The notes under the pieces were generated by a model. It did not search any database. It had not been told where the DNA came from and worked only from the letters and a program-made list of their open reading frames with translations. From Bacillota bacterium (GTDB lineage Bacteria > Bacillota > Clostridia > DSM-8532), in the NCBI GenBank assembly GCA_023411795.1, contig JAEYOK010000027.1, positions 85,455 to 149,454 on the forward strand: DNA of 64,000 nucleotides, in the 5' to 3' direction. Position numbers and translations under genes: made by a program. This document shows, in pieces, positions 53,735 to 62,552 of this stretch (positions are counted from its first letter, which is position 1; each line of letters starts with the position of its first letter).

Positions 53735-54478
53735 TTATAAACAACGAATTCTATCACGGAAGCGATACAGGAACTGGCTGTTCCATTCATCACCACCGGG
53801 ACAATTACCACTGCGCCAGATTGGCGGGTTAATACCTTCATTTACAAGCATATTGATAGCTTCAATGATAATGCTGTTCATGACATATGCATTAGCAAAT
53901 GTACTTAAAGCACCAATCTTCTGGGGCAGACCTTCTAGTTCAAGAACTGCATCTCCTAACTTCACCTTACAATCTACAGAACAGTCTACTATATCATGCA
54001 AGTTCTGTTTAGAAGGATGACGTGCAGGATGATCTTTAGGGCAATTATTGGCATGCTCGTGAGAACTGACACCAATCACCTTTGCACCTTTCTCCTTTGC
54101 GGTCAATGCTGCATCTATTGTAGCTGAGTTTATTCCATAGGCATTACAAACTATCAGCAAATCACCTTCACTAATGCCATAGTCTTCAACCACAATTTTA
54201 CCGTAACCCGGCAATCTTTCAGTAGCCATTGACTTCAAGCTGCCTACGCTCAACATAGTTTCCTGGTTCAACATTGCACTTATATGCATTAAGCCGCCTG
54301 CTCTAAAGAATACCTCCATTGCTGCCAGATTGGAATGTCCACCGGGACCAAATACATATACGATTTTATCCTGCTTAACATGATCAGCAATAATTCTTGC
54401 AGCTTTCAGAATAGACTCTCTCTCAGTCGAGCGAATCTCATCAATTATACCTATGACCTCTTTATAGTAGAGATCCAT
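53735..54478 (-). CDS. SIS domain phosphosugar-binding protein (UPF0309-like)
   Basis: 247-aa sugar isomerase-like protein with a double-nucleotide-type SIS fold: IVYVFGPGGHSNLAAMEVFFRAGG near the N-terminus, GDLLIVCNAYGINSATIDAA and KVIGVSSHEH. It fits the UPF0309 group, whose members bind sugar phosphates and may isomerise or sense them. ATG 54478 with AAGGAG five bases upstream is preferred over ATG 54496. Confidence 0.86.
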   Translation of the reverse strand: MDLYYKEVIGIIDEIRSTERESILKAARIIADHVKQDKIVYVFGPGGHSNLAAMEVFFRAGGLMHISAMLNQETMLSVGSLKSMATERLPGYGKIVVEDYGISEGDLLIVCNAYGINSATIDAALTAKEKGAKVIGVSSHEHANNCPKDHPARHPSKQNLHDIVDCSVDCKVKLGDAVLELEGLPQKIGALSTFANAYVMNSIIIEAINMLVNEGINPPIWRSGNCPGGDEWNSQFLYRFRDRIRCL

Positions 54479-54589
54479 AACAGCTCCTTCTAACATAAGC
54501 TATCTCCTTCCATACCTTGATATAATTTAAATACAATAAAGATTCCTGCACTTTTCGCTCAGAAATCTTATTGTTTAACGAATTTATTA

Positions 54590-55465
54590 TTAACGATTAG
54601 TCCATGGCGGTGTGCTGGGCAAACATTGATTGAAATGATCAAGACGTTTTTCCATTTCATGACCGGCATAGGACTCTGAAACAAACAAATCTATAACAGT
54701 GGAATAAAACTCCTGCCATGAATTTTCTTCATCATTGGGGCAGATGGGATAAAACAATATTCCACCGCTCAAAGCTGCATCGTAGTCACCAGGTGCATCC
54801 CCAATCATGATTGACTTGTTTGAATCATAATGATGCTTAATATGGTTTATGATCTCTTTTTTACTTCCGTCCTCTTGTGCTCCTAATAATGCAACATACT
54901 GATCCAAATTGTGTTCATGCCACTCCTTGAGCAAAGCTTCACGGGGAGTCGCCGATACAATTACAATATCAGCAATTTCACTTAAACGTTCCAAGCTCTC
55001 TCTTACAACCGGGAAAGGAGGAACATCGTGAACCATCTTTGCAACGCGGCGATTTATATCATACGACCATTCTATGGTACGATCAATAACAGGATCGCCG
55101 GCTAGTTTTGCCAGTTCACTATTGTTTAGAAGAGGAGCAGTTTCAACCCATTTGCAAAGTGATTCGTAATCGGGCATTTTGAAATTTCGAGCCTTCACTT
55201 CCTTGCGGGCTGAAAGAAAATCGAGAACATTTATTAAAGCATTAAAACGATTAATACCACGAGTTTTTGAGTATAGATTTACATACTCCCAAGCCTCTCG
55301 TGCATATTTTGATATGGCTTGCAGTCCCCAATTATCAATAGTTGCCGGACAGAAACATTCCTTATGCTTTATCTCCATCGTGTCAAAGGCACATCCGTCT
55401 GAATCTATGCAAACAAGATATTTATGTTTAGGGACATAATTTCCCATTGTTACGTTGATATCCAT
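54590..55465 (-). CDS. HAD-superfamily phosphatase
   Basis: 291-aa HAD hydrolase with motif I DSDGCAFD near residues 21-28, motif II SATPREALL, motif III Lys in DGSKKEII and motif IV MIGDAPGDYDAA. A large helical cap of about 120 residues lies between motifs I and II. The start begins 14 bp downstream of the Cof-type gene's stop. Probably dephosphorylates a sugar phosphate of this pathway. Confidence 0.85.
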   Translation of the reverse strand: MDINVTMGNYVPKHKYLVCIDSDGCAFDTMEIKHKECFCPATIDNWGLQAISKYAREAWEYVNLYSKTRGINRFNALINVLDFLSARKEVKARNFKMPDYESLCKWVETAPLLNNSELAKLAGDPVIDRTIEWSYDINRRVAKMVHDVPPFPVVRESLERLSEIADIVIVSATPREALLKEWHEHNLDQYVALLGAQEDGSKKEIINHIKHHYDSNKSIMIGDAPGDYDAALSGGILFYPICPNDEENSWQEFYSTVIDLFVSESYAGHEMEKRLDHFNQCLPSTPPWTNR

Positions 55466-55479
55466 AGTCTCTCCTTTTG

Positions 55480-56316
55480 TTAAAGCAGGTACTTCTCAAT
55501 AGCTTTTGCAAGTCCGTCATTGATATTATCATCGGTTACATCATATGCAATATCCTTAAGGGCTTGGGGCGCATTACCCATTGCTATTCCCAAAGCAGAT
55601 TTTTCTATGATGCATCCATCCATTCCAAGAGAATCACCAATACTCATAACATTCTCGTATGTCACGCCGAGATGATCCAGCAATGCCTGAATGGCTGCAG
55701 GCTTATTCAGACGAGAACAGGTAAACTGCATATCCTTGGGTGTTCCGTCAAGAAAATTAACAAAATCCATTGACTCCAACTGTTTCATAAACGGTTTCTG
55801 TTTATCCTCAGGAACCCCATATAAGTTAAATTTTTCAATTTCAATCCTGTTCTTAAGGAAGTAATCAGATAGCTTTCCGTCAATTGCGATTTGACGACCG
55901 GTCAGTACATACCATACATGATGAGGAGGAACCGGAGCCAAGTGTAAATTGTCATTAACCTCACGTTCAAAATACAGTTTTCCCTCTGCTGCTATTTCAC
56001 TGTAAATCCGTTGACCCTCATACATCCTGCAAATTTGCGCAGCTTCTTCAGGTGTAAAGCATTCCCCTTTATAAATAACCTCATTATTTAAACGATCAAT
56101 TATACGGCACCCACTGGCAGATACCCAGTAACGGAAACTTTTGTCCTCCTCGATTTGCGGAGGAAACATATCAGCGCTTCGCCCTGTGCAAGGAATACAA
56201 ATAATCCCTTTTTTCATTGCTTCACGCAGAGCATGCATATTTCTTACTGATATATACACCTGATCCCGTTGAAGGGTTGTACCATCAAAATCAAATAATA
56301 ATACTTTTATATCCAT
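55480..56316 (-). CDS. Cof-type HAD sugar phosphatase
   Basis: 278-aa HAD-IIB hydrolase: motif I LLFDFDGTTLQRD at residues 6-18, motif II CTGRSADMF, motif III Lys in LNKPAAIQALLDHLG and motif IV SIGDSLGMDG. The central alpha/beta cap is typical of broad-specificity sugar phosphatases (Cof/YidA). The two adjacent HAD genes belong to different subclasses, so they are not a simple duplication. Confidence 0.9.
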   Translation of the reverse strand: MDIKVLLFDFDGTTLQRDQVYISVRNMHALREAMKKGIICIPCTGRSADMFPPQIEEDKSFRYWVSASGCRIIDRLNNEVIYKGECFTPEEAAQICRMYEGQRIYSEIAAEGKLYFEREVNDNLHLAPVPPHHVWYVLTGRQIAIDGKLSDYFLKNRIEIEKFNLYGVPEDKQKPFMKQLESMDFVNFLDGTPKDMQFTCSRLNKPAAIQALLDHLGVTYENVMSIGDSLGMDGCIIEKSALGIAMGNAPQALKDIAYDVTDDNINDGLAKAIEKYLL

Positions 56317-56343
56317 TAACTAACTCCTTTTTGATATTTAGTT

Positions 56344-58023
56344 CTACATATCCACGTCTGCATTACCCGTCAGTTTAAAGAATGCCAAAAGTGAAGCTAC
56401 CATTGTAATAGTAAGGATTGTGGATAAAGCTGCTGCAGTACCATAAGCAGAACGGTTTACCTCTTGGAAGATTGCAGTAGACATTGTAGCGGTTTTGCTT
56501 GTATACAGCATTAATGTGGATGATAGTTCCTGAATCAAAGTGATCCAACTTAAAATTGCTCCTGAGACAATACCCGGAATCATCGCAGGCATTGTAACCT
56601 TGAAAAATGTCGGCATTGAAGAATAACCTAGGGATAGTGATGCTTCCTCGATATTCGGATTTATTTGCTTTAGTATAGCCGCACTGGAGCGTACCGTATA
56701 TGGCATTCTTCTAATTACATAGGCCACAATAATCAGTGTAGATCCACCAGTCAGCACTAAAGAGCCTGTATTGTAGGACATTAGGAGCATCAGACCGAAA
56801 ATTGTTCCCGGAATAACATAAGGCAATTGAACGCAGGCATCCAGGAATCGAGAAAATATATTCTTTTTCCGAACAGTAACATAGGCAAACATTGTTCCCA
56901 GAAGAACGATAACAATTATCGCTGTAATACCAAATTTAAATGTATTTGCTATTGCCCCCTTGGCTTTAGCCCATGCAAGAACATAATTGGTAAAAGAGAA
57001 GCCTTCTACCATAATTGATCCACCTTTAAAGTTCCTAAAGGAAATAAGTGTTATGTATAATGTCGGTAAGATTGACAAAGCAGATACCAAATATACAAAC
57101 ATATGGGAAAAAACATTGCCGATTCCTTTCAGCGGCTTTGGTTCAGGGGGATTAAGCATGCTCATGTTGTAATTCTTGCGGCTGAAGTATGTTTGAAGTG
57201 CAAATACTACAATTGCCAAAAGAATCATAATAAAAGCAATAGCGGAAGCAAAATTTGCATTGGATCCGGTTTCCGACAGCCACTCATTATAAACAAGCAC
57301 AGGCATAACGGTATAGCCTTCTCCAATCAAACGTGGTGTGCCATAGTCAGCAAAGGCTCTAAGGAACACAATAGCTGAACCTGCAAGAATGGTTGGGGTT
57401 ATCAGGGGAATACTTACTTTCATAACTTTTCTTAATCCATGGTCACCAAGGCTCTCTGCGGCCTCACCCAGAGATTTGTCGACTTTTTTCAAAGCTCCCT
57501 TTGCATACATATATATGTATGGAAAAAGCTTAAGGGTGAATACCAGCAATATCCCATTATATCCATAGATTGTCGGCAGAGTTATACCTAATACATCCTT
57601 AAAGAATGTTGTAATGACCCCTGCACGTCCAAGCATTAATATCCAAGAATATGCCCCTATAAAAGGTGGGGAGAACATAGATACTATAATAATAATATTA
57701 ATGACCTTGACCGCTTTGATTTTGAAGTTTGTGGTGATATAAGCAAGAGTAACGCCAATAGCAATGGTAAGGATTGTCGCGACAAAGGTCACTTTAACGC
57801 TGTTCCATATAGCGCTACGATAATAAGCTCTGGAAAAGAACTTCACAAAGTTACCGAAAGAAAAGGTCCCCATGGCATCCTTTGTCTGGAATGCATTAAC
57901 CATAAGACGACCTACAGGGTAGACCAGAAACATTGCGAAAAAAACTAATGAAATAAGTGTAATTAAACTCCAAAAATCTATGCGATAGCCTTTTAAAAGA
58001 TTGCTTTTGCTCTTTTTAAACAT
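56344..58023 (-). CDS. ABC importer permease, fused double-domain Fbp/Afu type
   Basis: 559-aa inner-membrane protein with twelve predicted helices in two homologous halves. Each half carries the EAA loop that contacts the ATPase (GEAAESLGDHGLRKVMKVSIPLI near 185, IEEASLSLGYSSMPTFFKVTMPAMI near 455). Such fused permeases occur in ferric (FbpB), phosphonate and hexose-phosphate (AfuB) importers. It overlaps the ATPase gene by 8 bp. Confidence 0.9.
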   Translation of the reverse strand: MFKKSKSNLLKGYRIDFWSLITLISLVFFAMFLVYPVGRLMVNAFQTKDAMGTFSFGNFVKFFSRAYYRSAIWNSVKVTFVATILTIAIGVTLAYITTNFKIKAVKVINIIIIVSMFSPPFIGAYSWILMLGRAGVITTFFKDVLGITLPTIYGYNGILLVFTLKLFPYIYMYAKGALKKVDKSLGEAAESLGDHGLRKVMKVSIPLITPTILAGSAIVFLRAFADYGTPRLIGEGYTVMPVLVYNEWLSETGSNANFASAIAFIMILLAIVVFALQTYFSRKNYNMSMLNPPEPKPLKGIGNVFSHMFVYLVSALSILPTLYITLISFRNFKGGSIMVEGFSFTNYVLAWAKAKGAIANTFKFGITAIIVIVLLGTMFAYVTVRKKNIFSRFLDACVQLPYVIPGTIFGLMLLMSYNTGSLVLTGGSTLIIVAYVIRRMPYTVRSSAAILKQINPNIEEASLSLGYSSMPTFFKVTMPAMIPGIVSGAILSWITLIQELSSTLMLYTSKTATMSTAIFQEVNRSAYGTAAALSTILTITMVASLLAFFKLTGNADVDM

Positions 58024-59119
58024 TGCTATGCACTCCTTTTATTAATGAGGTCTTGCTTTCCATATCAAAAACATTGATACGTTTGGTATTAACCGACATA
58101 TTAATTGTCTCTCCGCATTCGTATATACGATCAGCTGAATTAGTGTCACTTGAAACGTCTATCTCAGTACCATCTTCAAAGATAACCTCATACTTGATTG
58201 TTTTACCAAGGAATTGTTTCAGCTTAACCGTTCCCTTCTTTCCTTTTCCTTCAGACGCTATAATAAACTCTTCGGGACGAACGCCTACAACAACTTTACG
58301 ACCTACTTCCAATGAAACAAGATTGTCCATTTCTATTTCCAAACCATTTGCCATTTTTATGTTTGTAACATCACCAACGGCTGTAACGGTGCCGTCTATC
58401 ATGCTTGAACTACCTATGAAATTAGCGACAAAGGTATTATAAGGTCTTGAATAAATAATTTCCGGAGCATCACAATGGTAGATATCTCCCTTATTCATTA
58501 CTGCAATACGATCAGATATAGCTAGTGCTTCTTCCTGGTCGTGGGTAACATAAACTGTAGTTATTCCCAATTCCTTTTGCAGTCTGCTGATAACTGTACG
58601 CATTTCAAGCCGAAGCTTTGCATCAAGATTTGAAAGGGGCTCATCCATAAGTAAAACCTGAGGCTGCACAACAACGGCACGAGCAAGAGCAACGCGTTGC
58701 TGTTGACCACCCGATAGCTTATTAGGATAGCGATCTTTATACTCTGTTAATTGAACGATTTCGAGAATCTCATCTACACGCTTTTTAATCTCAGCTTTGG
58801 ATAGCTTCTTATTTTTTAAACCGTATTCAACATTACGGTATACTGTCATATTCGGAAAAATTGCATAACTCTGAAAGACCATTCCAAAATTACGCTTATA
58901 TACGGGCACATTATTTATAATCTTATCATCAAAAGCAATAGTACCTGATTCGATAGAATTAAAACCAGCTATCATTCGTAGCAGGGTTGTTTTTCCACAA
59001 CCACTGGGGCCTAAAAGTGTGAATAATTCACCAGGCTTTATGTCAGTTGACAGATCTCGTATTACTACATTATCTTCATATTGTTTTTTAATGTTTTTGA
59101 TATGGATTGCAACAGCCAT
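58016..59119 (-). CDS. ABC importer ATPase, Fbp/Afu/Pot type
   Basis: 367-aa ATPase: Walker A GPSGCGKTT near residues 38-46, Q-loop FQSYAIFP, signature LSGGQQQRVALARA, Walker B LLMDEPLSNLDA and switch His TVYVTHDQEEA. A C-terminal TOBE domain of about 130 residues follows (VVGVRPEEFII). The TOBE form marks MalK/PotA/FbpC-like importers. Confidence 0.94.
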   Translation of the reverse strand: MAVAIHIKNIKKQYEDNVVIRDLSTDIKPGELFTLLGPSGCGKTTLLRMIAGFNSIESGTIAFDDKIINNVPVYKRNFGMVFQSYAIFPNMTVYRNVEYGLKNKKLSKAEIKKRVDEILEIVQLTEYKDRYPNKLSGGQQQRVALARAVVVQPQVLLMDEPLSNLDAKLRLEMRTVISRLQKELGITTVYVTHDQEEALAISDRIAVMNKGDIYHCDAPEIIYSRPYNTFVANFIGSSSMIDGTVTAVGDVTNIKMANGLEIEMDNLVSLEVGRKVVVGVRPEEFIIASEGKGKKGTVKLKQFLGKTIKYEVIFEDGTEIDVSSDTNSADRIYECGETINMSVNTKRINVFDMESKTSLIKGVHSNV

Positions 59120-59139
59120 GATTTTTCCTCCATTTTATC

Positions 59140-59165
59140 CGCCGTCCTCTTGAAAGAGGACGGCG
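59140..59165 (-). repeat. 12-bp perfect hairpin between binding-protein and ATPase genes
   Basis: CGCCGTCCTCTT and AAGAGGACGGCG lie either side of GA, 24 bp downstream of the binding-protein stop codon. No T-run follows. Such hairpins often protect the upstream binding-protein message from decay, raising its level above the permease genes. Confidence 0.65.
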
Positions 59166-59189
59166 AATAAGTTGTCCATATTAGTTATA

Positions 59190-60290
59190 TTATTTGGTCC
59201 AAAGATCCTGGAATTTTTCTTTCAGAGCATCGGAGTTGTTTTCAACCCACTCTGTAGGATATTCGATTGCATTTAAGTCTTCAGTTGCGGCAATTCCTTC
59301 AACAGGGAAGCCAACATCAGAACGGATTGAACGCTGATATAGTTCATCAGCACAAGCCTGCTGATATTCCTTAGAGGTAAAGAAGTCTACTAAGAGACGT
59401 GCGTTATACTCATTCTGTGCGCCTTTGATGATACCACAGTATGATGTTCTAAGTGTGATACCTTCTTTAGCATAAACTGCACTTACGTCTGCACCGTTAA
59501 CCATGTTTTCAATAACTTTTTCTTCATTTGTTATACCTACAGCATACTCACCATTAGCAACGCCTGTGTAGATAGCTGATGAGCTTGATGAAATCTTTCC
59601 ATCAAGATTTTCGATAAACTTCTCAATAAAGCCCCAACCATCCTCAATATTACCGGTGGTATTCATAGCAGCGAGCATATTTACTACCTGCTCACGACCT
59701 GAAGAAGAAGAGGATGGATCTGCAAATATGATATTGCCTTTAATCGCAGGATTGGTCAATGATTCCCAACCATCTACGGTTATTCCAGCTTCTTTGAGTA
59801 ACTTGTTGTTAACCATAATGGTATTAACATTAATCTGGACTGCTGTAAACTTATCACTTGGTGATCTGAACTTTTCGATGCTGTCTTTAACATTCTCGGA
59901 AACGTATGGTGCAAGATAGTCTTCCAGTGCTGTGTAGACTGCATATGATCCACCCATCATAACGTCACCTTGAGGATTGCCAGCTTCAGCAATAATTCTA
60001 TTTTGAAGTTCTCCGGAACCTGCCGAAACAACTTCTAACTCAATGTTAGGATAGAGTTCTGCCCATAATCTCTGAATCATCTCATTCTGGTTGGTTGAAC
60101 CTGCAGCATAAAGGACAACGCGATCTGTTTGCTTAAGCTCAGGTTCTGTCGGTTCACTGGCTTGTGGTGCGCTTGAATCTGTTGGAGAAACCGAGGGAGT
60201 CGGGTCGGAGTTCTTGTTAGCTCCACATCCGGTGAATACCATTGCAAGAACTACTAGAATACTGATTAGGGTAATTAGTCTTTTTTTCAT
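59190..60290 (-). CDS. Solute-binding lipoprotein of the Fbp/Afu-type importer
   Basis: 366-aa lipoprotein: signal peptide with lipobox FTGCG near residues 19-23, then a linker rich in Ser, Pro and Thr. The periplasmic-binding-protein domain starts DRVVLYAAGSTNQNEMIQRL. It carries GNPQGDVMMGGSYAVYTALE and AVGITNEEKVIENMVNGADVSAVYAKEGITL, typical of the FbpA/AfuA/PhnS cluster rather than classical sugar-binding proteins. In this operon the ligand is likely a phosphorylated sugar, not iron. Confidence 0.9.
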   Translation of the reverse strand: MKKRLITLISILVVLAMVFTGCGANKNSDPTPSVSPTDSSAPQASEPTEPELKQTDRVVLYAAGSTNQNEMIQRLWAELYPNIELEVVSAGSGELQNRIIAEAGNPQGDVMMGGSYAVYTALEDYLAPYVSENVKDSIEKFRSPSDKFTAVQINVNTIMVNNKLLKEAGITVDGWESLTNPAIKGNIIFADPSSSSSGREQVVNMLAAMNTTGNIEDGWGFIEKFIENLDGKISSSSSAIYTGVANGEYAVGITNEEKVIENMVNGADVSAVYAKEGITLRTSYCGIIKGAQNEYNARLLVDFFTSKEYQQACADELYQRSIRSDVGFPVEGIAATEDLNAIEYPTEWVENNSDALKEKFQDLWTK

Positions 60291-60335
60291 AGATTTTTCC
60301 TCCTGTTATTCTTTTGGCTGTTGCCAAATTAATAG

Positions 60336-61103
60336 TTACAGTTTTTCTTTTAATATAGAAAAGCATGGTTCATCTACATACATCATTACTCCCGGTTTGT
60401 TCCTTAAGGCTGTCGCGGGACAACTTTCAGAAATTTCACCTAGTAATGCTTCTGCAAGAGCCTGTGCTTTTGCTTTAGTAGGTACAAAACAAAAATGTTT
60501 GTCTGCCAAAAGCAGAGTTGGAATTGTAAGAGTTAACGCCATAGTAGGAACTTCATCCAAAGAATTGAAGCACCCATCTCTGACTTGTTGATTGCGGCAT
60601 GTCAAATCTAGTTCAACAGGTTTCATTGTTTTACTGTCATTAAAATCTGCCACTGCCGGATCATTAAAGGCTATGTGCCCATTTTCCCCGATACCCATAA
60701 AGACAATATCAATTTTCTCCGATGTTAGCTCTTTTCCGTACGTTTCGCATTCCTCTGACGGATTTACAGCCATTCCATTAATATAGTGGACTGCTTTCAA
60801 ATTAACCGAGTCAAAATACTTTCTCAGATATGAGCTAAAACTTCTCGGATCATCACTGGGAAGTCCGATATACTCATCCATATGAAAGACTTCTATGCGA
60901 CTAAAATCAATTCTTTCATCCGCAAAAAAGCGATCCAGAAAATCTGACTGTGATGGAGCAGCTGCAAAAATACACCTAATTGTTTCTTTCTGTTTTAATA
61001 AATCTAAAACATACTCTGCTGCCTCTTGGGCCGATGCTACGCCCATTTCTGTTCTATCGGGGAAAACAGATAAAGTAATCTCATCAAATTGCATCCTTTT
61101 CAC
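60336..61103 (-). CDS. nagB: Glucosamine-6-phosphate deaminase family protein
   Basis: 255-aa NagB-family enzyme, expected to convert glucosamine 6-phosphate to fructose 6-phosphate and ammonia. It shows VFHMDEYIGLPSDDPRSF with the active-site Asp, MGIGENGHIAFNDP with the catalytic His, and CRNQQVRDGCF. GTG 61103 is the start with AAAGGAG upstream. First gene of the ten-gene minus-strand operon. Confidence 0.92.
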   Translation of the reverse strand: MKRMQFDEITLSVFPDRTEMGVASAQEAAEYVLDLLKQKETIRCIFAAAPSQSDFLDRFFADERIDFSRIEVFHMDEYIGLPSDDPRSFSSYLRKYFDSVNLKAVHYINGMAVNPSEECETYGKELTSEKIDIVFMGIGENGHIAFNDPAVADFNDSKTMKPVELDLTCRNQQVRDGCFNSLDEVPTMALTLTIPTLLLADKHFCFVPTKAKAQALAEALLGEISESCPATALRNKPGVMMYVDEPCFSILKEKL

Positions 61104-61132
61104 TGTAATACTCCTTTAACTTCAAGAAATAC

Positions 61133-61150
61133 ATAGAAATCGATTTCTAT
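61133..61150 (-). promoter_or_regulatory. Probable LacI-family operator, 18-bp palindrome
   Basis: ATAGAAAT-CG-ATTTCTAT is perfectly symmetric around a central CG, the classic layout of LacI/GalR operators. It lies 30 bp upstream of nagB, and the divergent LacI gene begins at 61476. A second inverted repeat, AAAGATC-ATAAC-GATCTTT, is at 61164-61182. Confidence 0.7.
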
Positions 61151-61286
61151 TGATTTAAATTAAAAAGATCATAACGATCTTTCTTGTCTGTTGTGACTGC
61201 TAATAAATGTAATAGTATTCATTTTTCTGCATAATTATATGCGTTTTTGAGTAATTCCGGCTCATTTACTCATCATCGATATTTTT

Positions 61287-61315
61287 ATTATAGAAAGATT
61301 ACTCCGGTTTGTCAA
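61287..61315 (-). promoter_or_regulatory. Consensus promoter of the amino-sugar operon
   Basis: On the minus strand TTGACA (61315-61310), a 17-base spacer and TATAAT (61292-61287), a perfect sigma-A match. The leader to nagB would be about 175 bases and contains the palindromes at 61133-61182. Confidence 0.78.
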
Positions 61316-61415
61316 CAATTATGACAATTTTTTTACCTACCAACTTAATTTGTTGTGCAATTTTGTCTCAGAAACTTTATTTCTATTAATTTCTGAAATT
61401 TTTCTATATTGTTAC

Positions 61416-61444
61416 TTGTACTTGTCAAACATTCTTTATATAAT
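61416..61444 (+). promoter_or_regulatory. Promoter of the LacI regulator gene
   Basis: TTGTAC (61416-61421), a 17-base spacer and TATAAT (61439-61444), 31 bp before the LacI-type ATG. Confidence 0.6.
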
Positions 61445-61475
61445 AAGATTATTACTGTTTAAAAGAAGGTGAACC

Positions 61476-62552
61476 ATGTCTGAGCAAAAAGCAAAGCATA
61501 AAATAGTAATAAGTGATGTGGCAAAAGCTGCCAAATGTTCCGTCGCAACAGTGTCCCGAGTACTAAGCAACAGCGATTATCCTGTTAGTGATGAATTGAG
61601 GCAAAGTATTATCGGTGCTGCTAAGGAATTGGGTTATATGCCAAACCCATATGGTAGAATTTTAAGGACATCAGTTAATCCATCTATAGGGATCATAATT
61701 CCCTCTTTTCAGAATCCTTTTTTTAGTCAGATAGTAATGGGAATCGAGCATATTGCCAGTAAACGTGGTTATACTTCTATGGTCTTTGCTTCACAGCGTG
61801 ATCCCTTGCTCGAGCGTAAATATGTTAATGATTTAATACAAAAAAGAATCAGTTGCTTGATGGTCTGCTCAGTAGATGATAACTCCGAAACTATTGAACA
61901 CTATATTTCTTCAGGTGGCTTGGCCTGTGTGTTTGAATCAGATTTCCCCACTTTAAACAACGCATTAAATGCGACAGCCGATATGTTTCAAGCTGCAAAA
62001 ATAGCTACAGAATATTTAATCTCCCAAGGGCATACACGGATTGCTTTTCTTACACCTCCTCTTAGCAGATCATCAAGACACCAGCGCCTGGATGGCTGTA
62101 GATTTGCTATGGCTATGCACGGTCTTACCTTTGGGCAAAATGATATCATTTCTGTAACATATGAGGACGATTTAAACGATGGTCTATACGAATATAACAT
62201 AGGTGCAATATTAGCTAAAAAAATGCTTGAGCAGGAAAAAAAATATACTGCGGTTATCGCTCTGAACGATTTAATAGCATGTGGTATAATAGCCGGACTT
62301 AAACAACATAACGTTCGTGTCCCTGAAGATATTTCTGTAATAGGGTTCGATGATATTCCCAATGCGGTTATGATAAGCCCTCAATTAACTACAATACGAC
62401 TATCAGGACATCTGATCGGGCAGCGGGCAACACAATTGCTTATAAATTCCTTTGAAGCCCATGAAAGTATCAATAGTGTAACTCTGTCTATAATGCCCGA
62501 GCTAATTATCCGTGAGTCTGTTAAGAATATAAAGGAGAATAACATTGGATAA
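61476..62552 (+). CDS. LacI-family transcriptional regulator
   Basis: 358-aa repressor. The N-terminal helix-turn-helix is DVAKAAKCSVATVSRVLSNS, followed by a hinge helix (YMPNPYGRILRT) and a periplasmic-binding-protein-like effector domain (SIGIIIPSFQNPFFSQIVMGIE; ISVIGFDDIPNAVMISPQLT). AAGGTGA precedes the ATG. It is divergent from the amino-sugar operon and most likely controls it through the 18-bp palindrome. The effector is unknown, probably a sugar phosphate. Confidence 0.94.
   Translation: MSEQKAKHKIVISDVAKAAKCSVATVSRVLSNSDYPVSDELRQSIIGAAKELGYMPNPYGRILRTSVNPSIGIIIPSFQNPFFSQIVMGIEHIASKRGYTSMVFASQRDPLLERKYVNDLIQKRISCLMVCSVDDNSETIEHYISSGGLACVFESDFPTLNNALNATADMFQAAKIATEYLISQGHTRIAFLTPPLSRSSRHQRLDGCRFAMAMHGLTFGQNDIISVTYEDDLNDGLYEYNIGAILAKKMLEQEKKYTAVIALNDLIACGIIAGLKQHNVRVPEDISVIGFDDIPNAVMISPQLTTIRLSGHLIGQRATQLLINSFEAHESINSVTLSIMPELIIRESVKNIKENNIG

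Noticed and set aside
59190..60290. Ferric iron importer
   Set aside because: The binding protein and permease resemble Fbp proteins, but every neighbour concerns amino-sugar metabolism, so iron uptake is the less likely reading.
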